This document shows positions 8,792-17,888 of a DNA stretch of 64,000 bases, one piece after another. The position numbers were made by a program, and so were the translations under genes. Origin of the DNA: Bradyrhizobium sp. AUGA SZCCT0283 (lineage in GTDB: Bacteria; Pseudomonadota; Alphaproteobacteria; Rhizobiales; Xanthobacteraceae); NCBI RefSeq assembly GCF_018130385.1, contig NZ_JAFCLU010000010.1, positions 176,725-240,724 on the forward strand, written 5' to 3'. The first letter of the stretch is position 1; every line of letters begins with the position of its first letter. The notes beneath the pieces were generated by a model. That model saw only the letters and a list, made by a program, of their open reading frames with translations. It was not told the DNA's origin and searched no databases.

Positions 8792-9886
8792 ATGAACCGT
8801 CGTTTCGTGTTTTTTGCAGCCATTGTTGCAGGCGTCTTGGTGGCGCTGACCGTCTCCAACATTCGCTACAGTCCCTGGACCAACACGGTCGCGCGGACCG
8901 TCGACCAGCGCGGGCCGCTGTCCGAGGCGGAGCGGGCGAACATCGAACTCTTCGAGCGGGTGTCCCCGTCGGTGGTGCAGGTGGCGGCGCGAGCTGCCGC
9001 CGGCAATCCCCTGGCCGAAGACGAAGAAGGCGCGGCTGGGGCGGCTTCCGGCACCGGCTTCGTCTGGGACAATGCCGGCCACGTGGTGACCAACAATCAT
9101 GTCGTACAGAACGGCAGCGAGGTCGCGGTTCGTTTCGCGTCAGGGGAGGTGGCGAAGGCCGAAGTCATCGGCGTTGCGCCCAACTATGACCTCGCGGTGT
9201 TGCGGATCAAGAATGCCCGTCAGTTGCCGCCGCCGGTGGCGCTGGGCAGTTCAAGCGAACTCAAGGTCGGTCAGTCGGCGTTCGCGATCGGCAACCCGTT
9301 CGGGCTCGACCAATCGCTGACCAGCGGCATCATCAGCGCGCTCAAGCGCCGGCTGCCGACCAGCAGCGGCCGCGAGATCTCGAACGTGATCCAGACCGAC
9401 ACCGCGATCAATCCCGGCAATTCGGGTGGGCCGCTGTTGGATTCGGCGGGGCGGTTGATCGGCGTCAACACGGCCATTATCTCGCCTTCGGGCTCCAGCG
9501 CCGGCATTGGTTTTGCGATCCCCGTCGATATCGTCAATCGCGTGGTCCCCCAACTCATCAAGAATGGCCGCGTGCCGACGCCCGGGATCGGCATTGTCGC
9601 CGCCAGCGAGGCCGTTTCGACCAGACTAGGCATCGAAGGGGTAATCATCGTGCGCATCGCGCCCGGAAGCCCTGCCGAACGCGCCGGCATCCGCGGCGTC
9701 GATTTTGGTTCGGGTGCGCTCGGCGACGTCATTGTCCAGGCCGACGGCAAGCCGGTCCACCGGCTTTCCGACCTCACCGACCAGATCGAGCAGATCGGTG
9801 CCGGCAAGAGCATCCGCATCAGCCTGAAACGCGGTTCGCAGACGCGCGATATCAATATCGACATCGTGGACATTGGCCGCAGCTGA
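8792..9886 (+). CDS. HtrA/DegP-type trypsin-like serine protease with one PDZ domain
   Basis: 364 residues; ATG 8792 has AGGGAG just upstream. An N-terminal hydrophobic segment (about 4-22) looks like a membrane anchor. The trypsin-like domain has His103 in 'TNNHVV', Asp133 in 'YDLAVL' and Ser211 in 'NPGNSGGPL', a complete triad. A single PDZ domain follows at about 265-355. One PDZ and a membrane anchor resemble DegS-like or short HtrA proteins acting in envelope quality control. It is separated by 144 nt from the DapA-like gene and 150 nt from the next gene, so probably monocistronic. Confidence 0.92.
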   Translation: MNRRFVFFAAIVAGVLVALTVSNIRYSPWTNTVARTVDQRGPLSEAERANIELFERVSPSVVQVAARAAAGNPLAEDEEGAAGAASGTGFVWDNAGHVVTNNHVVQNGSEVAVRFASGEVAKAEVIGVAPNYDLAVLRIKNARQLPPPVALGSSSELKVGQSAFAIGNPFGLDQSLTSGIISALKRRLPTSSGREISNVIQTDTAINPGNSGGPLLDSAGRLIGVNTAIISPSGSSAGIGFAIPVDIVNRVVPQLIKNGRVPTPGIGIVAASEAVSTRLGIEGVIIVRIAPGSPAERAGIRGVDFGSGALGDVIVQADGKPVHRLSDLTDQIEQIGAGKSIRISLKRGSQTRDINIDIVDIGRS

Positions 9887-10036
9887 TACTCGCATTTGCG
9901 GCAGGATCATACCCGTTCGCGGCGGTCAGTGCCGCGGACCTTGGCGCATTTATTGCCGTGAATTGAATGAGTTGTTTCGGCCGGAAAAACCGCTAAAACC
10001 CCGCCCGATCCGACAAGAAGCTCGAAGGACAAACTG

Positions 10037-12361
10037 ATGAACATTCTTCCCGGCAATATGCGTTTCGGTGCGGGCCAGCCGGTCAAGCGTTTGGAAGACC
10101 AGAGACTGCTCACCGGGAAGGGGCAGTTTATCGACGACAAGCCCGAAGAGGGCGCGCTGTGGCTCTATGTGCTGCGCTCGCCCCATGCCCACGCCAGGAT
10201 CAAGGCGATCGACGCCAAGGCCGTGCTTGAAATGGCCGGGGTGGAGGCCGTCTATACCGGCGCCGACCTGGTGACGGACGATATCGGCACTCTCCCGACT
10301 CTCGCGATCTTCAAGCGGCCGGACGGCAAGCCGATGACGGTGCCGCCACGGCGGCTGCTTGCCCATGAAATCGTGCGCTATGCCGGCGAGGCGGTGGTGG
10401 CCGTGGTGGCGACGTCGCGGGTGCTGGCGCAGACGGCAGCCGAAGCGATCGAAATTGATTACGAGGTGTTGCCGTCGGTGGTCGATCCCGTCGAGGCGGT
10501 GAAGCCCGGCGCACCCGTGGTGTGGCCCGAGGCGCCCGACAATATCGTGGCCGCCATGAGCTATGGCGACGCCGCCAAGGTCGAGGAAGCCTTTGCCAAG
10601 GCCGCGCACACGGTCTCGCTCGATCTGGTCAGCCAGCGGCTGGTGCCTTCCGCGATGGAGCCACGTTCGACGATTGCCGAGATCGAGAAGAAGACCGGAC
10701 GGTTGATCCTGCACGTGCAGTCGCAGACGCCGGGCTCGACCCGCGACTTGCTCGCGGAATCCATTTTGAAGCGGCCGAAGGACAGCGTGCGGGTGCTGGT
10801 CGGCGATATCGGCGGCGGCTTCGGCCAGAAGACGAGCCTCTATCCCGAAGACGGTATCGTCGCTTACGCCGCGACCAAGTTGAACAGGAAGATCCGCTGG
10901 CGCGGCGACCGCACCGACGAATTCGTCGGCGGTACCCATGGCCGCGATCTCACTTCGACCGGCGAATTCGCGCTCGACGCCAAAGGCCGCGTGCTGGCCT
11001 ATCGCGTGCGCTCGATCGGCGGCACCGGAGCGTACTCGTCGGGGACCGCGAACATCATCCCGCTGGTGCTCGGCCCGTTCGTGCAGACCGGCGTCTACGA
11101 CCTGCCGCTGGTGCATTTCGAAGTGAAGTCGGTGATGACCAACACCGCGCCGGTGGGCGCCTATCGCGGCGCGGGGCGGCCGGAAGCCGTGTTCATCGTC
11201 GAGCGGCTGATGGATGCCGCCGCGCGGCAGATCGGCATCGATCCGCGCACCATCCGCAAGGTGAACTACATCAAGCCCGCGCAACTGCCCTACACCAATG
11301 CGGTCGGCCAGGTGTACGATTCAGGCGCTTTCGCGCACATGCTGTCGCGCGCCTCGGAGCTTTCGGACTGGGACGGCTTTGCCGCGCGCAAGAAGGCGGC
11401 GAAGAAGAAGGGCCTGCTCTACGGCCGCGGCCTCACCAGCTATATCGAATGGACCGGCGGGCGCGCGCACACCGAAAAGGTCAGCCTGCACGCGACCGCG
11501 GAGGGCCGCATCATCCTGCATTCCGGCACGATGGCCATGGGGCAGGGCCTGCAGACCACCTATACGCAAATGGTATCCGATACGCTCGGCATTCCCATGG
11601 ACAAGATCGACGTCGTGCAGGGCGACACTGATCTCGCCACTGGCTTCGGCAGCGTCGGCTCGCGCTCGCTGTTCGTCGGCGGCACGGCGGTCGCGGTCTC
11701 GAGCAACGACATGATCCAGAAGGCGCGCGAGAAGGCCTCGAACGTGCTGGAAACGTCCGTCGAGGATATCGAGTATCGCGATGGCTGGCTCAGTGTGGTC
11801 GGCACCGACAAGCGCATCAGCCTGTTCGAGATCGCGAAGAAGGAAGACGGCGCGCGGCTTTCCGTCGATTCCGAAGGCGAGGTCGACGGGCCGAGCTGGC
11901 CGAACGGCACGCATATCTGCGAAGTCGAGATCGATCCCGAAACCGGCATCACGCGGGTGGTGCGCTATACCACGGTCGACGACGTCGGCATCGCTGTCAA
12001 CCCGATGCTGGTGACCGGCCAGGTCCATGGCGGCGTCGCCCAAGGCATCGGGCAGGCGCTCTACGAGGGCGTCGCCTACAGCGAGGAAGGCCAGCTGTTG
12101 ACCGCGAGCTACCAGGATTACTGCGTGCCGCGCGCCGACGACATTCCGCCGATCGCGGTGACGCTCGATGATTCCGCGCCCTGCCGCACCAATCCGCTGG
12201 GCGCCAAGGGCTGCGGCGAATCCGGCGCGATCGGCGGCCCGCCCTGCGTCACCAATGGCGTGATGGATGCGCTCAGTGAACTCGGCATCAAGCAGCTCAA
12301 CACGCCGCTGACGCCGGCCAAGGTGTGGCAGGCGATCCGCGATGCGAGGGTGGCGGGATAG
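10037..12361 (+). CDS. Xanthine dehydrogenase/CO dehydrogenase-family molybdopterin-binding large subunit
   Basis: 774 residues; ATG 10037 with AAGGA upstream. Family motifs are in order: N-terminal 'GQPVKRLED', 'GDIGGGFGQK' near residue 255, 'GAYRGAGRPEA' near 375, 'MAMGQGLQ' near 500, and the catalytic-Glu region 'GAKGCGESGAIGGPP' near 725. It should bind molybdopterin-cytosine dinucleotide and hydroxylate a substrate with water as oxygen source. The usual FAD (medium) and 2Fe-2S (small) subunits are not next to it; flanking genes are an HtrA protease and an acyl-CoA dehydrogenase. CO dehydrogenase proper needs a Cys-containing active-site loop that I do not see, so substrate is open. Confidence 0.88.
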   Translation: MNILPGNMRFGAGQPVKRLEDQRLLTGKGQFIDDKPEEGALWLYVLRSPHAHARIKAIDAKAVLEMAGVEAVYTGADLVTDDIGTLPTLAIFKRPDGKPMTVPPRRLLAHEIVRYAGEAVVAVVATSRVLAQTAAEAIEIDYEVLPSVVDPVEAVKPGAPVVWPEAPDNIVAAMSYGDAAKVEEAFAKAAHTVSLDLVSQRLVPSAMEPRSTIAEIEKKTGRLILHVQSQTPGSTRDLLAESILKRPKDSVRVLVGDIGGGFGQKTSLYPEDGIVAYAATKLNRKIRWRGDRTDEFVGGTHGRDLTSTGEFALDAKGRVLAYRVRSIGGTGAYSSGTANIIPLVLGPFVQTGVYDLPLVHFEVKSVMTNTAPVGAYRGAGRPEAVFIVERLMDAAARQIGIDPRTIRKVNYIKPAQLPYTNAVGQVYDSGAFAHMLSRASELSDWDGFAARKKAAKKKGLLYGRGLTSYIEWTGGRAHTEKVSLHATAEGRIILHSGTMAMGQGLQTTYTQMVSDTLGIPMDKIDVVQGDTDLATGFGSVGSRSLFVGGTAVAVSSNDMIQKAREKASNVLETSVEDIEYRDGWLSVVGTDKRISLFEIAKKEDGARLSVDSEGEVDGPSWPNGTHICEVEIDPETGITRVVRYTTVDDVGIAVNPMLVTGQVHGGVAQGIGQALYEGVAYSEEGQLLTASYQDYCVPRADDIPPIAVTLDDSAPCRTNPLGAKGCGESGAIGGPPCVTNGVMDALSELGIKQLNTPLTPAKVWQAIRDARVAG

Positions 12362-12365
12362 GGCT

Positions 12366-12475
12366 CCGTCATTCCGGGGGCGTCGCGAAGCGATGAGCCC
12401 GGAATCCATCGGGCCGCATGTTCCGCAGCGAAATGGATTCCGGGTTCAGCCCTGTGGGCTGCCCCGGAATGACGG
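12366..12475. repeat. Palindromic intergenic repeat, 'CGTCATTCCGGGG' type
   Basis: The outer arms CCGTCATTCCGGGG (12366-12379) and CCCCGGAATGACGG (12462-12475) are perfect inverted repeats. Inner arms around CCCGGAATCCAT and ATGGATTCCGGG also pair. It lies between two convergent genes and could fold as a cruciform or act as a bidirectional terminator. Such elements are widespread in Bradyrhizobium-like genomes. Confidence 0.8.
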
Positions 12476-12486
12476 CGGAGAGGGAC

Positions 12487-13683
12487 CTACAACCCCAACA
12501 CCATCTTCGCGACGATATCCCGCTGGATCTCCGAAGAGCCGCCAAAAATCGTGTACGCCCGGCCGTTGAGATATTCGGGCACCACGGGCAGCACTTCCTC
12601 CGGAATTCCCGGCGCCTCGTTGAGCCGGTAGAGCGGCCGTACCGGCTCGACATAGAGGCCGTCATTGCCGATCACGTCGACGCCGAGCCGCGTCACGGCC
12701 TGGCGGATTTCGCTGACGCGCAATTTTAAGAGCGACGACACCGCGCCGGGATTTTGTCCGGTCTGCAGCGCCGACAGCACGCGCAGTTCGGTCATCTCGA
12801 GCGTATCGATATCGACCTCGATCTCGGACATCCGTACCGCGATATCGGGATCGTCGATGGCGCGGCCGGTGGCATCGGATTCGGCGAGGTCCGAAACCGT
12901 CTTCAATGCATCGCGCAGCTTCGCCGAGGCGATGCCGGCGCCGCGCTCGAACTCGAGCAAATATTTGCCGTAGGTCCAGCCCTTGCCTTCCTCGCCGACC
13001 CGGTTGGCGACGGGCACGCGCACGTCGTCGAAGAATACCTGGTTGACCTCGTGGTCGCCGCCGATGGTCAGGATCGGCCGCGTGGTGATGCCTGGGCTCT
13101 TCATGTCGATCAGGATGAAGCTGATGCCGTCCTGCTGCCGCTCGCTCTCGTTGGTGCGCACCAGCGCGAACATGCGGTTGGCGTGATGGGCGTGCGTGGT
13201 CCAGATCTTGGTGCCGTTGATGATGTAGTCGTCACCATCGCGCACGGCGCGGGTTTTCAGCGAGGAGAGATCGGAGCCGGAGCCCGGCTCAGAGTAGCCC
13301 TGGCACCAGTAATCCTCGCCGGAGAGAATTCGCGGCAGGTAAAAATTCTTCTGCTCGGGCGAACCGAAGCCGATGATGACGGGGCCGACCATCTTGACGC
13401 CCATCACGTTCACATTAGGCACGCCGGCGCGGGCGCATTCGGTCTCAAAAATCCAGCGCTGCGCCGGCGTCCAGTCGGGTCCGCCATGGTCCACCGACCA
13501 GCCCGGCGCGCCCCAGCCTTTCCTGTGCAGCGCGCGCTGCCAAGCCATGCCGATGTCAGGATCGGAGAACACCGAGGGCGTCAGCGCAGTGGCGCGCTTC
13601 ATTTCCGGCGTGAGATTTGCCGCGATGAACTCGCGGACCTCTTTCTCAAAGGCGCGCTCTTCGGCGCTGAAGGTAAGATCCAT
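12487..13683 (-). CDS. Acyl-CoA dehydrogenase
   Basis: 398 residues; ATG 13683 with AGGAG six bases upstream. The FAD/substrate motif 'GYSEPGSGSDLSSLKT' is at about 134-149 and 'IINGTKIWTTHAHHA' follows, both typical of the acyl-CoA dehydrogenase family. It catalyses alpha,beta-dehydrogenation of an acyl-CoA, passing electrons to ETF. Last gene of a three-gene run (14864-15712, 13693-14844, this), with gaps of 19 and 9 nt. Two different dehydrogenase subunits side by side suggest a heteromeric enzyme, as in sterol side-chain ChsE-type pairs, but this is inference. Confidence 0.9.
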   Translation of the reverse strand: MDLTFSAEERAFEKEVREFIAANLTPEMKRATALTPSVFSDPDIGMAWQRALHRKGWGAPGWSVDHGGPDWTPAQRWIFETECARAGVPNVNVMGVKMVGPVIIGFGSPEQKNFYLPRILSGEDYWCQGYSEPGSGSDLSSLKTRAVRDGDDYIINGTKIWTTHAHHANRMFALVRTNESERQQDGISFILIDMKSPGITTRPILTIGGDHEVNQVFFDDVRVPVANRVGEEGKGWTYGKYLLEFERGAGIASAKLRDALKTVSDLAESDATGRAIDDPDIAVRMSEIEVDIDTLEMTELRVLSALQTGQNPGAVSSLLKLRVSEIRQAVTRLGVDVIGNDGLYVEPVRPLYRLNEAPGIPEEVLPVVPEYLNGRAYTIFGGSSEIQRDIVAKMVLGL

Positions 13684-13692
13684 GCTGCGCTC

Positions 13693-14844
13693 CTATCGGG
13701 CCTGAACGGGACGGCCGCTGAGGGCGGCGTGACGGCGATAATGATGAGCGCTGCCGCCGAACAGCGTCTCGAAGGCAAGCAGCCGCTTGAAATAGGAGCC
13801 GACGTCGAGTTCTTCGGTGACGCCCATCGCGCCGTGAAGCTGGACCGACTGTTCGGCGACGAAGCGCGCGCATTTGCCGATCTTGGCTTTCGCCCCTGAC
13901 GCTGCGCGACCACGTGCGACCGGCTCGGCGTCGGCCATTAGCGCCGCGCGCAGCGCCATCGAGCGCGCCTCGTCGCATTGCATCGCCATGTCGGCGAGGC
14001 GATGCCGGATCACCTGGTTGGCGGACAACGGTCGTCCGAACTGTTTTCGTATCTTGGTGTATTCCAGCGTCTGGTCGAGCAGGGTCTGCATGATGCCGAC
14101 AGCCTCCGCACTGAGCGCAGCCATGGCACGGTCGATCGCGGCTTCAATCGCGGGCAGTGCGTCGCTGCCATCGCCGAGCAGCGCGTCGGCAGGGAGTTGT
14201 ACGCCGTTGAGTTCGAGATTGCAGGCCCGACCGCCGCCAAGCCGCGGAAAGTCGCGCACGGCGAGCCCGCGCGTGCCTTGCGGCACCAGGAACAGGCAGA
14301 GCTTGCCAGGCTTGCCGTTGCCGTCATCGACACGGGCCGAGACGATGATCGGTCCGGCGGCGTTGCCGTCCAGCACGGCGGTCTTGTGTCCGTCGAGACG
14401 CCGGCCGTCAGGCGTTTTCCTGGCCGTGGTCGTGACATCCGCCAGATCGAAGCGCGCCTGGCGTTCCGAATGCGCGAATGCCAGGTACAGCGAACCGTCG
14501 GCGATTTTCGGCAACAGCGCCTGCTTCTGCGCTTCCGTGCCGCATTCCGAGATCAGCGACGCGCCGATCACGACGGTCGAAAGATACGGCTCGGAGACGA
14601 GCCCGCGTCCGAACGCTTCCATCAGGATGCCGATCTCGATGGCGCCGCCGCCGAGCCCGCCATGGGCTTCGGCGATCGGCAGCGCCAGCCAGCCGAGATC
14701 GGCGAACTGCTTCCAGATATCGGCGCTGAAGCCGAGCGGATCGTTGGCGATCCGGCGGCGGTGATCTGCGGTGTAGGTCTCGCTGACGAAGCGATCGGCA
14801 CTTTCGCGCAGCAACCGCTGCTCGTCGCTTGGGGTAAGGTCCAT
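13693..14844 (-). CDS. Acyl-CoA dehydrogenase, divergent second subunit type
   Basis: 383 residues, start ATG 14844. The N-terminal helical domain ('MDLTPSDEQRLLRESADRF') and C-terminal helices ('KIRKQFGRPLSANQVIRHRLADM', read in part) fit the family. The middle barrel motif is degenerate: 'LAFAHSERQARFD' replaces the usual 'A.TEP.aGSD', as often seen in one half of a heteromeric acyl-CoA dehydrogenase. It is 9 nt upstream of the canonical dehydrogenase gene and 19 nt downstream of the enoyl-CoA hydratase gene, so all three are likely one operon. Substrate unknown. Confidence 0.87.
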   Translation of the reverse strand: MDLTPSDEQRLLRESADRFVSETYTADHRRRIANDPLGFSADIWKQFADLGWLALPIAEAHGGLGGGAIEIGILMEAFGRGLVSEPYLSTVVIGASLISECGTEAQKQALLPKIADGSLYLAFAHSERQARFDLADVTTTARKTPDGRRLDGHKTAVLDGNAAGPIIVSARVDDGNGKPGKLCLFLVPQGTRGLAVRDFPRLGGGRACNLELNGVQLPADALLGDGSDALPAIEAAIDRAMAALSAEAVGIMQTLLDQTLEYTKIRKQFGRPLSANQVIRHRLADMAMQCDEARSMALRAALMADAEPVARGRAASGAKAKIGKCARFVAEQSVQLHGAMGVTEELDVGSYFKRLLAFETLFGGSAHHYRRHAALSGRPVQAR

Positions 14845-14863
14845 CTGATCTGCTTTGCTTGTT

Positions 14864-15712
14864 CTATTTTGCCTGTGCCGGTTTTCTGACGGAGGGGTGC
14901 AGGCCTGCGGGATCCACGATCATTCCGAATTCCTGAAGGTTATGCGCGTGGCAGAGCTGATGCAGCGCGAACGCCTGCTCGATCGCCGCCGGCTGTCCCA
15001 TCACGTCGACCGAGCGATTGACCGCTTCCTTTGTCAGCTTCAGTGCGAACGAAGGTTTTGCTGCGATCCTTTCAGCTAGCTTCATCACGAACGAGGATAA
15101 TTCGTCCCGCGGCACGACGTGGTTGACCATGCCGAGCCGGTGCGCCTCTTCTGCGTTCCAGACGTCCGATGTGAACAGCAATTCCTTGGCCTTGCGCGGG
15201 CCGAGCTCCCAGGGATGCACGAACCATTCGACGCCGCAGACACCCATGGTGACGACGGGATCGCAGAACTCCGCGTCACTGCTTGCGACAATCAGGTCGC
15301 AGGCCCAGGCGAGCATCAGGCCGCCGGCAATGCACTTGCCGTGCACTTCGGCAATCGTCGGTTTCGCCAGATTGCGCCAGCGCCGCGTGATCTGCAGATA
15401 GATTTCCTGCTCGCGCGCAAAACGGCCGTGGGCGTTGGGTTCGGCGAACCCGCCCCAATTTCCGACCGGCGGAAAATCTACGCCGGCGGTGTTCTTGGCC
15501 CCCGGGCGCAAATCATGCCCAGACGAAAAGTGCGGGCCGCGGCCTGCGAGGATGATGACCTTGACCGCATCGTCCTGCACCGCCTGATCGAAGGCGGCGT
15601 TGAGGTCGTAGGTCATCTGCAGGTTCTGCGCGTTGCGCGCTTCGGGCCGGTTCATCACGATCCGGGCTATGCGTGGCTCCGGCCGTTCCACGACGATGGT
15701 CTCGAACTCCAT
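14864..15712 (-). CDS. Enoyl-CoA hydratase/isomerase (crotonase) family protein
   Basis: 282 residues; ATG 15712 with GAGGG five bases upstream. Crotonase features are the first oxyanion-hole loop 'HFSSGHDL' (about residues 61-68) and the second, 'GKCIAGGLMLAWACD' (about 117-131). The C-terminal 'LTKEAVNRS' helix is normal for the fold. It would hydrate or isomerise an enoyl-CoA. The usual catalytic Glu positions are not obvious in 'VTMGVCGVEW', so the exact reaction is uncertain. It heads the putative operon with the two acyl-CoA dehydrogenases, giving consecutive beta-oxidation steps. Confidence 0.88.
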   Translation of the reverse strand: MEFETIVVERPEPRIARIVMNRPEARNAQNLQMTYDLNAAFDQAVQDDAVKVIILAGRGPHFSSGHDLRPGAKNTAGVDFPPVGNWGGFAEPNAHGRFAREQEIYLQITRRWRNLAKPTIAEVHGKCIAGGLMLAWACDLIVASSDAEFCDPVVTMGVCGVEWFVHPWELGPRKAKELLFTSDVWNAEEAHRLGMVNHVVPRDELSSFVMKLAERIAAKPSFALKLTKEAVNRSVDVMGQPAAIEQAFALHQLCHAHNLQEFGMIVDPAGLHPSVRKPAQAK

Positions 15713-15876
15713 GGCGCCCTCGCGTTTCCCTTAATCTTTGGTGGCCATGTTGTAATTTCGGCAAATGATACGCAAGGGCCGTCGCCTGCGAAATAGACCG
15801 GAGGCCGGCTCACGCCTGCATACCTGGCGCAACCAATCTGATAGACTCGCGTTTGATTTTCTTTAGGGAGAGTTCG

Positions 15877-16485
15877 ATGCGCAGATTATGGACCGTGCTG
15901 GCGACGCTGTCGTGCCTGAGCCTGACCAATTGCGGCTACAACGCGATCCAGACCAACGACGAGCAGGTCAAGGCGGGCTGGTCGGAGGTCGTCAACCAAT
16001 ACCAGCGCCGCGCCGACTTGGTCCCCAACCTCGTCAATTCGGTGAAGGGCTTTGCGCAGCAGGAAAAGGACGTACTGCTCGGGGTCACCAATGCGCGCGC
16101 CAAGGTGGGCAGCATCCAGGCGACGCCGGAGGTGCTGAACGATCCCGCCGCGTTCCAGAAATTCCAGGCCGCCCAGGGCGAACTGTCGAGCGCGCTGTCG
16201 CGGCTGTTGGTGGTGACCGAAAACTACCCGCAGCTCAAATCGGACGCGCTGTTTCGCGATCTGATCTCACAGCTCGAAGGCACCGAAAACCGCATTACCG
16301 TGGCACGCAACCGCTACATCAAGGCGGTGCAGGACTATAACGTCGGCATCCGCACCTTCCCGAACAACCTGACCGCGATGATGTTCGGCTACAAGGAGAA
16401 GCCGAACTTCACGGTCGAGAACGAGAAGGCAATCTCGACGGCGCCAAAGGTGGACTTCAACCCGACGCCGGCGCCCGCGAAGTAA
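15877..16485 (+). CDS. LemA-family lipoprotein
   Basis: 202 residues from ATG 15877, with AGGGAG six bases upstream; an in-frame TTG at 15853 is less likely. The N-terminus is a lipoprotein signal with an 'LTNC' lipobox. The family core 'YNAIQTNDEQVKAGWSEV' followed by 'QRRADLVPNLVNSVKG' is clear, as is the C-terminal 'FPNNLTAMMFGYKEKPNF'. LemA proteins are envelope coiled-coil proteins of unclear role that very often sit with TPM-domain proteins, exactly as here. Followed after 4 nt by the TPM gene, so one operon. Confidence 0.92.
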   Translation: MRRLWTVLATLSCLSLTNCGYNAIQTNDEQVKAGWSEVVNQYQRRADLVPNLVNSVKGFAQQEKDVLLGVTNARAKVGSIQATPEVLNDPAAFQKFQAAQGELSSALSRLLVVTENYPQLKSDALFRDLISQLEGTENRITVARNRYIKAVQDYNVGIRTFPNNLTAMMFGYKEKPNFTVENEKAISTAPKVDFNPTPAPAK

Positions 16486-16489
16486 CGGG

Positions 16490-17389
16490 GTGAGCAGACG
16501 ATCCGCGATGAACGCTGCAAGAGCCTCCCTTCTTGCGCTGCTGTTGTGCTGGGCCTGTTCGGCGCTGGCGCTGGTCGCGGTGCCACCGCTGACCGGCCGC
16601 GTCGTCGATCAGACCGGCACGCTCGCGGCCGGCGACATCGCCTCGCTGACGCAGACGCTGAAGGATCTGGAGACGCGGAAGGGCAGCCAGATCGCGGTCC
16701 TGATCGTGCCGACGACGGACGGTGAGGCCATCGAGCAATTCTCGCTCCGGGTCGCGGAGGCCTGGAAGATCGGCCGCAAGAAGATCGACGACGGCGCGCT
16801 GCTCGTGATCGCCAAGAACGATCGCCGCCTGCGGGTCGAGGTCGGCTATGGCCTCGAAGGCGCGCTCACCGATGTCACCACCAAGCGCATCATCGACGAA
16901 GACATTACGCCGAAGTTCAGGGCCGGCGATTTCGCCGGTGGCGTCTCGGCGGGCGTCAGCCGGATGATCCGGGTCGTCGAGGGCGAAAAATTGCCCGAGC
17001 CGGAGCCGCCGCATTGGCAAAGTCCCGGCCTGCTCAATATCGACCCGTTCAATCCGTTCGTTCTCGCTTTCGTGTTTATCGTCGGCAGCGCATTGCGGGC
17101 GGCGCTCGGTCGGCTGGTTGGCTCGGCCGCGACCGGCGGCTTCGTCGGATTTCTGGCCTGGCTCCTGGTCGGCAGCCTCGGGGCGGCTTTGGCCATCGGC
17201 GCACTCGCCTTTTTGATTGCTGCGTTCTTCGATCTGATGCCTTCTGGCGGCGGCCGCGGCACACGCGGTGGCTGGTCAAGCGGCGGCAGCAGCGATTGGA
17301 GCAGCAGTAGCGGCAGTAGCAGTTCGAGCGGCGGCTTCAGTGGCGGCGGAGGCAGCTTCGGCGGCGGCGGCGCATCGGGGAGCTGGTAG
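16490..17389 (+). CDS. TPM-domain membrane protein with Gly/Ser-rich tail
   Basis: 299 residues from GTG 16490; ATG 16508 is an alternative that starts directly at the signal peptide. A signal sequence ends near 'ALALVAVPPL'. The TPM_phosphatase (formerly DUF477) domain follows with 'GRVVDQTGTL', 'KGSQIAVLIVPT' and 'RVEVGYGLEGALTD'. There are hydrophobic segments at about 185-250 and a low-complexity Gly/Ser tail rich in 'SSGG' and 'GGGG'. This is the standard architecture of the YgcG/TPM partner of LemA; the Gly/Ser tail may be extracytoplasmic or a linker. Second gene of the lemA operon. Confidence 0.9.
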   Translation: MSRRSAMNAARASLLALLLCWACSALALVAVPPLTGRVVDQTGTLAAGDIASLTQTLKDLETRKGSQIAVLIVPTTDGEAIEQFSLRVAEAWKIGRKKIDDGALLVIAKNDRRLRVEVGYGLEGALTDVTTKRIIDEDITPKFRAGDFAGGVSAGVSRMIRVVEGEKLPEPEPPHWQSPGLLNIDPFNPFVLAFVFIVGSALRAALGRLVGSAATGGFVGFLAWLLVGSLGAALAIGALAFLIAAFFDLMPSGGGRGTRGGWSSGGSSDWSSSSGSSSSSGGFSGGGGSFGGGGASGSW

Positions 17390-17390
17390 C

Positions 17391-17888
17391 ATGAGCATCA
17401 GGCGCATCGGCAGGCATCTCCTCGAACACCGCTGGCGGCTGCGGCGCATCTTTCCGCCGCAAGCGCTGGCGAGAATCGAGCAGGCGATCAGGTCGGGCGA
17501 AGCCACCCATTCCGGCCAGGTGCGCTTCGTGGTGGAGGGCGCGCTCGACGGCGCGCCGCTGTTTCGCAATCAGCCCGCGCGGGAGCGGGCGCTGGATATT
17601 TTTTCGCAACTGCGGATCTGGGACACCGTCCATAACAACGGCGTCTTGATCTACCTGCTGCTGGCCGACCACGACTTCGAGATCGTTGCCGACCGTGGCA
17701 TAGACGCCAGGGTCGGCCACGCCGGTTGGGAAAAAATCTGCGTCGAGATGGAGACGCAGTTCAGGGCCGGAAATTTTGAAGGAGGCGTGATCAAGGGAAT
17801 CGAGGCGGTGTCGCGCGAGTTGGCGACGCACTTTCCGGCGCAGGGGGCAGGGCGGAATGAATTGCCGGATGCGCCGGTGGTGATGTAG
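17391..17888 (+). CDS. TPM-domain protein, short form
   Basis: 165 residues from ATG 17391, one base after the previous stop, with GGGAG upstream. The TPM domain covers residues 30-150, including 'IWDTVHNNGVLIYLLLADHDFEIVADRGID' (read in part) and 'FRAGNFEGGVIKGI'. It has no signal peptide or membrane segment, unlike its upstream paralogue, so it may act on the cytoplasmic side or be exported with help. Third gene of the LemA-TPM-TPM operon, an arrangement recurrent in proteobacteria. Confidence 0.9.
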   Translation: MSIRRIGRHLLEHRWRLRRIFPPQALARIEQAIRSGEATHSGQVRFVVEGALDGAPLFRNQPARERALDIFSQLRIWDTVHNNGVLIYLLLADHDFEIVADRGIDARVGHAGWEKICVEMETQFRAGNFEGGVIKGIEAVSRELATHFPAQGAGRNELPDAPVVM

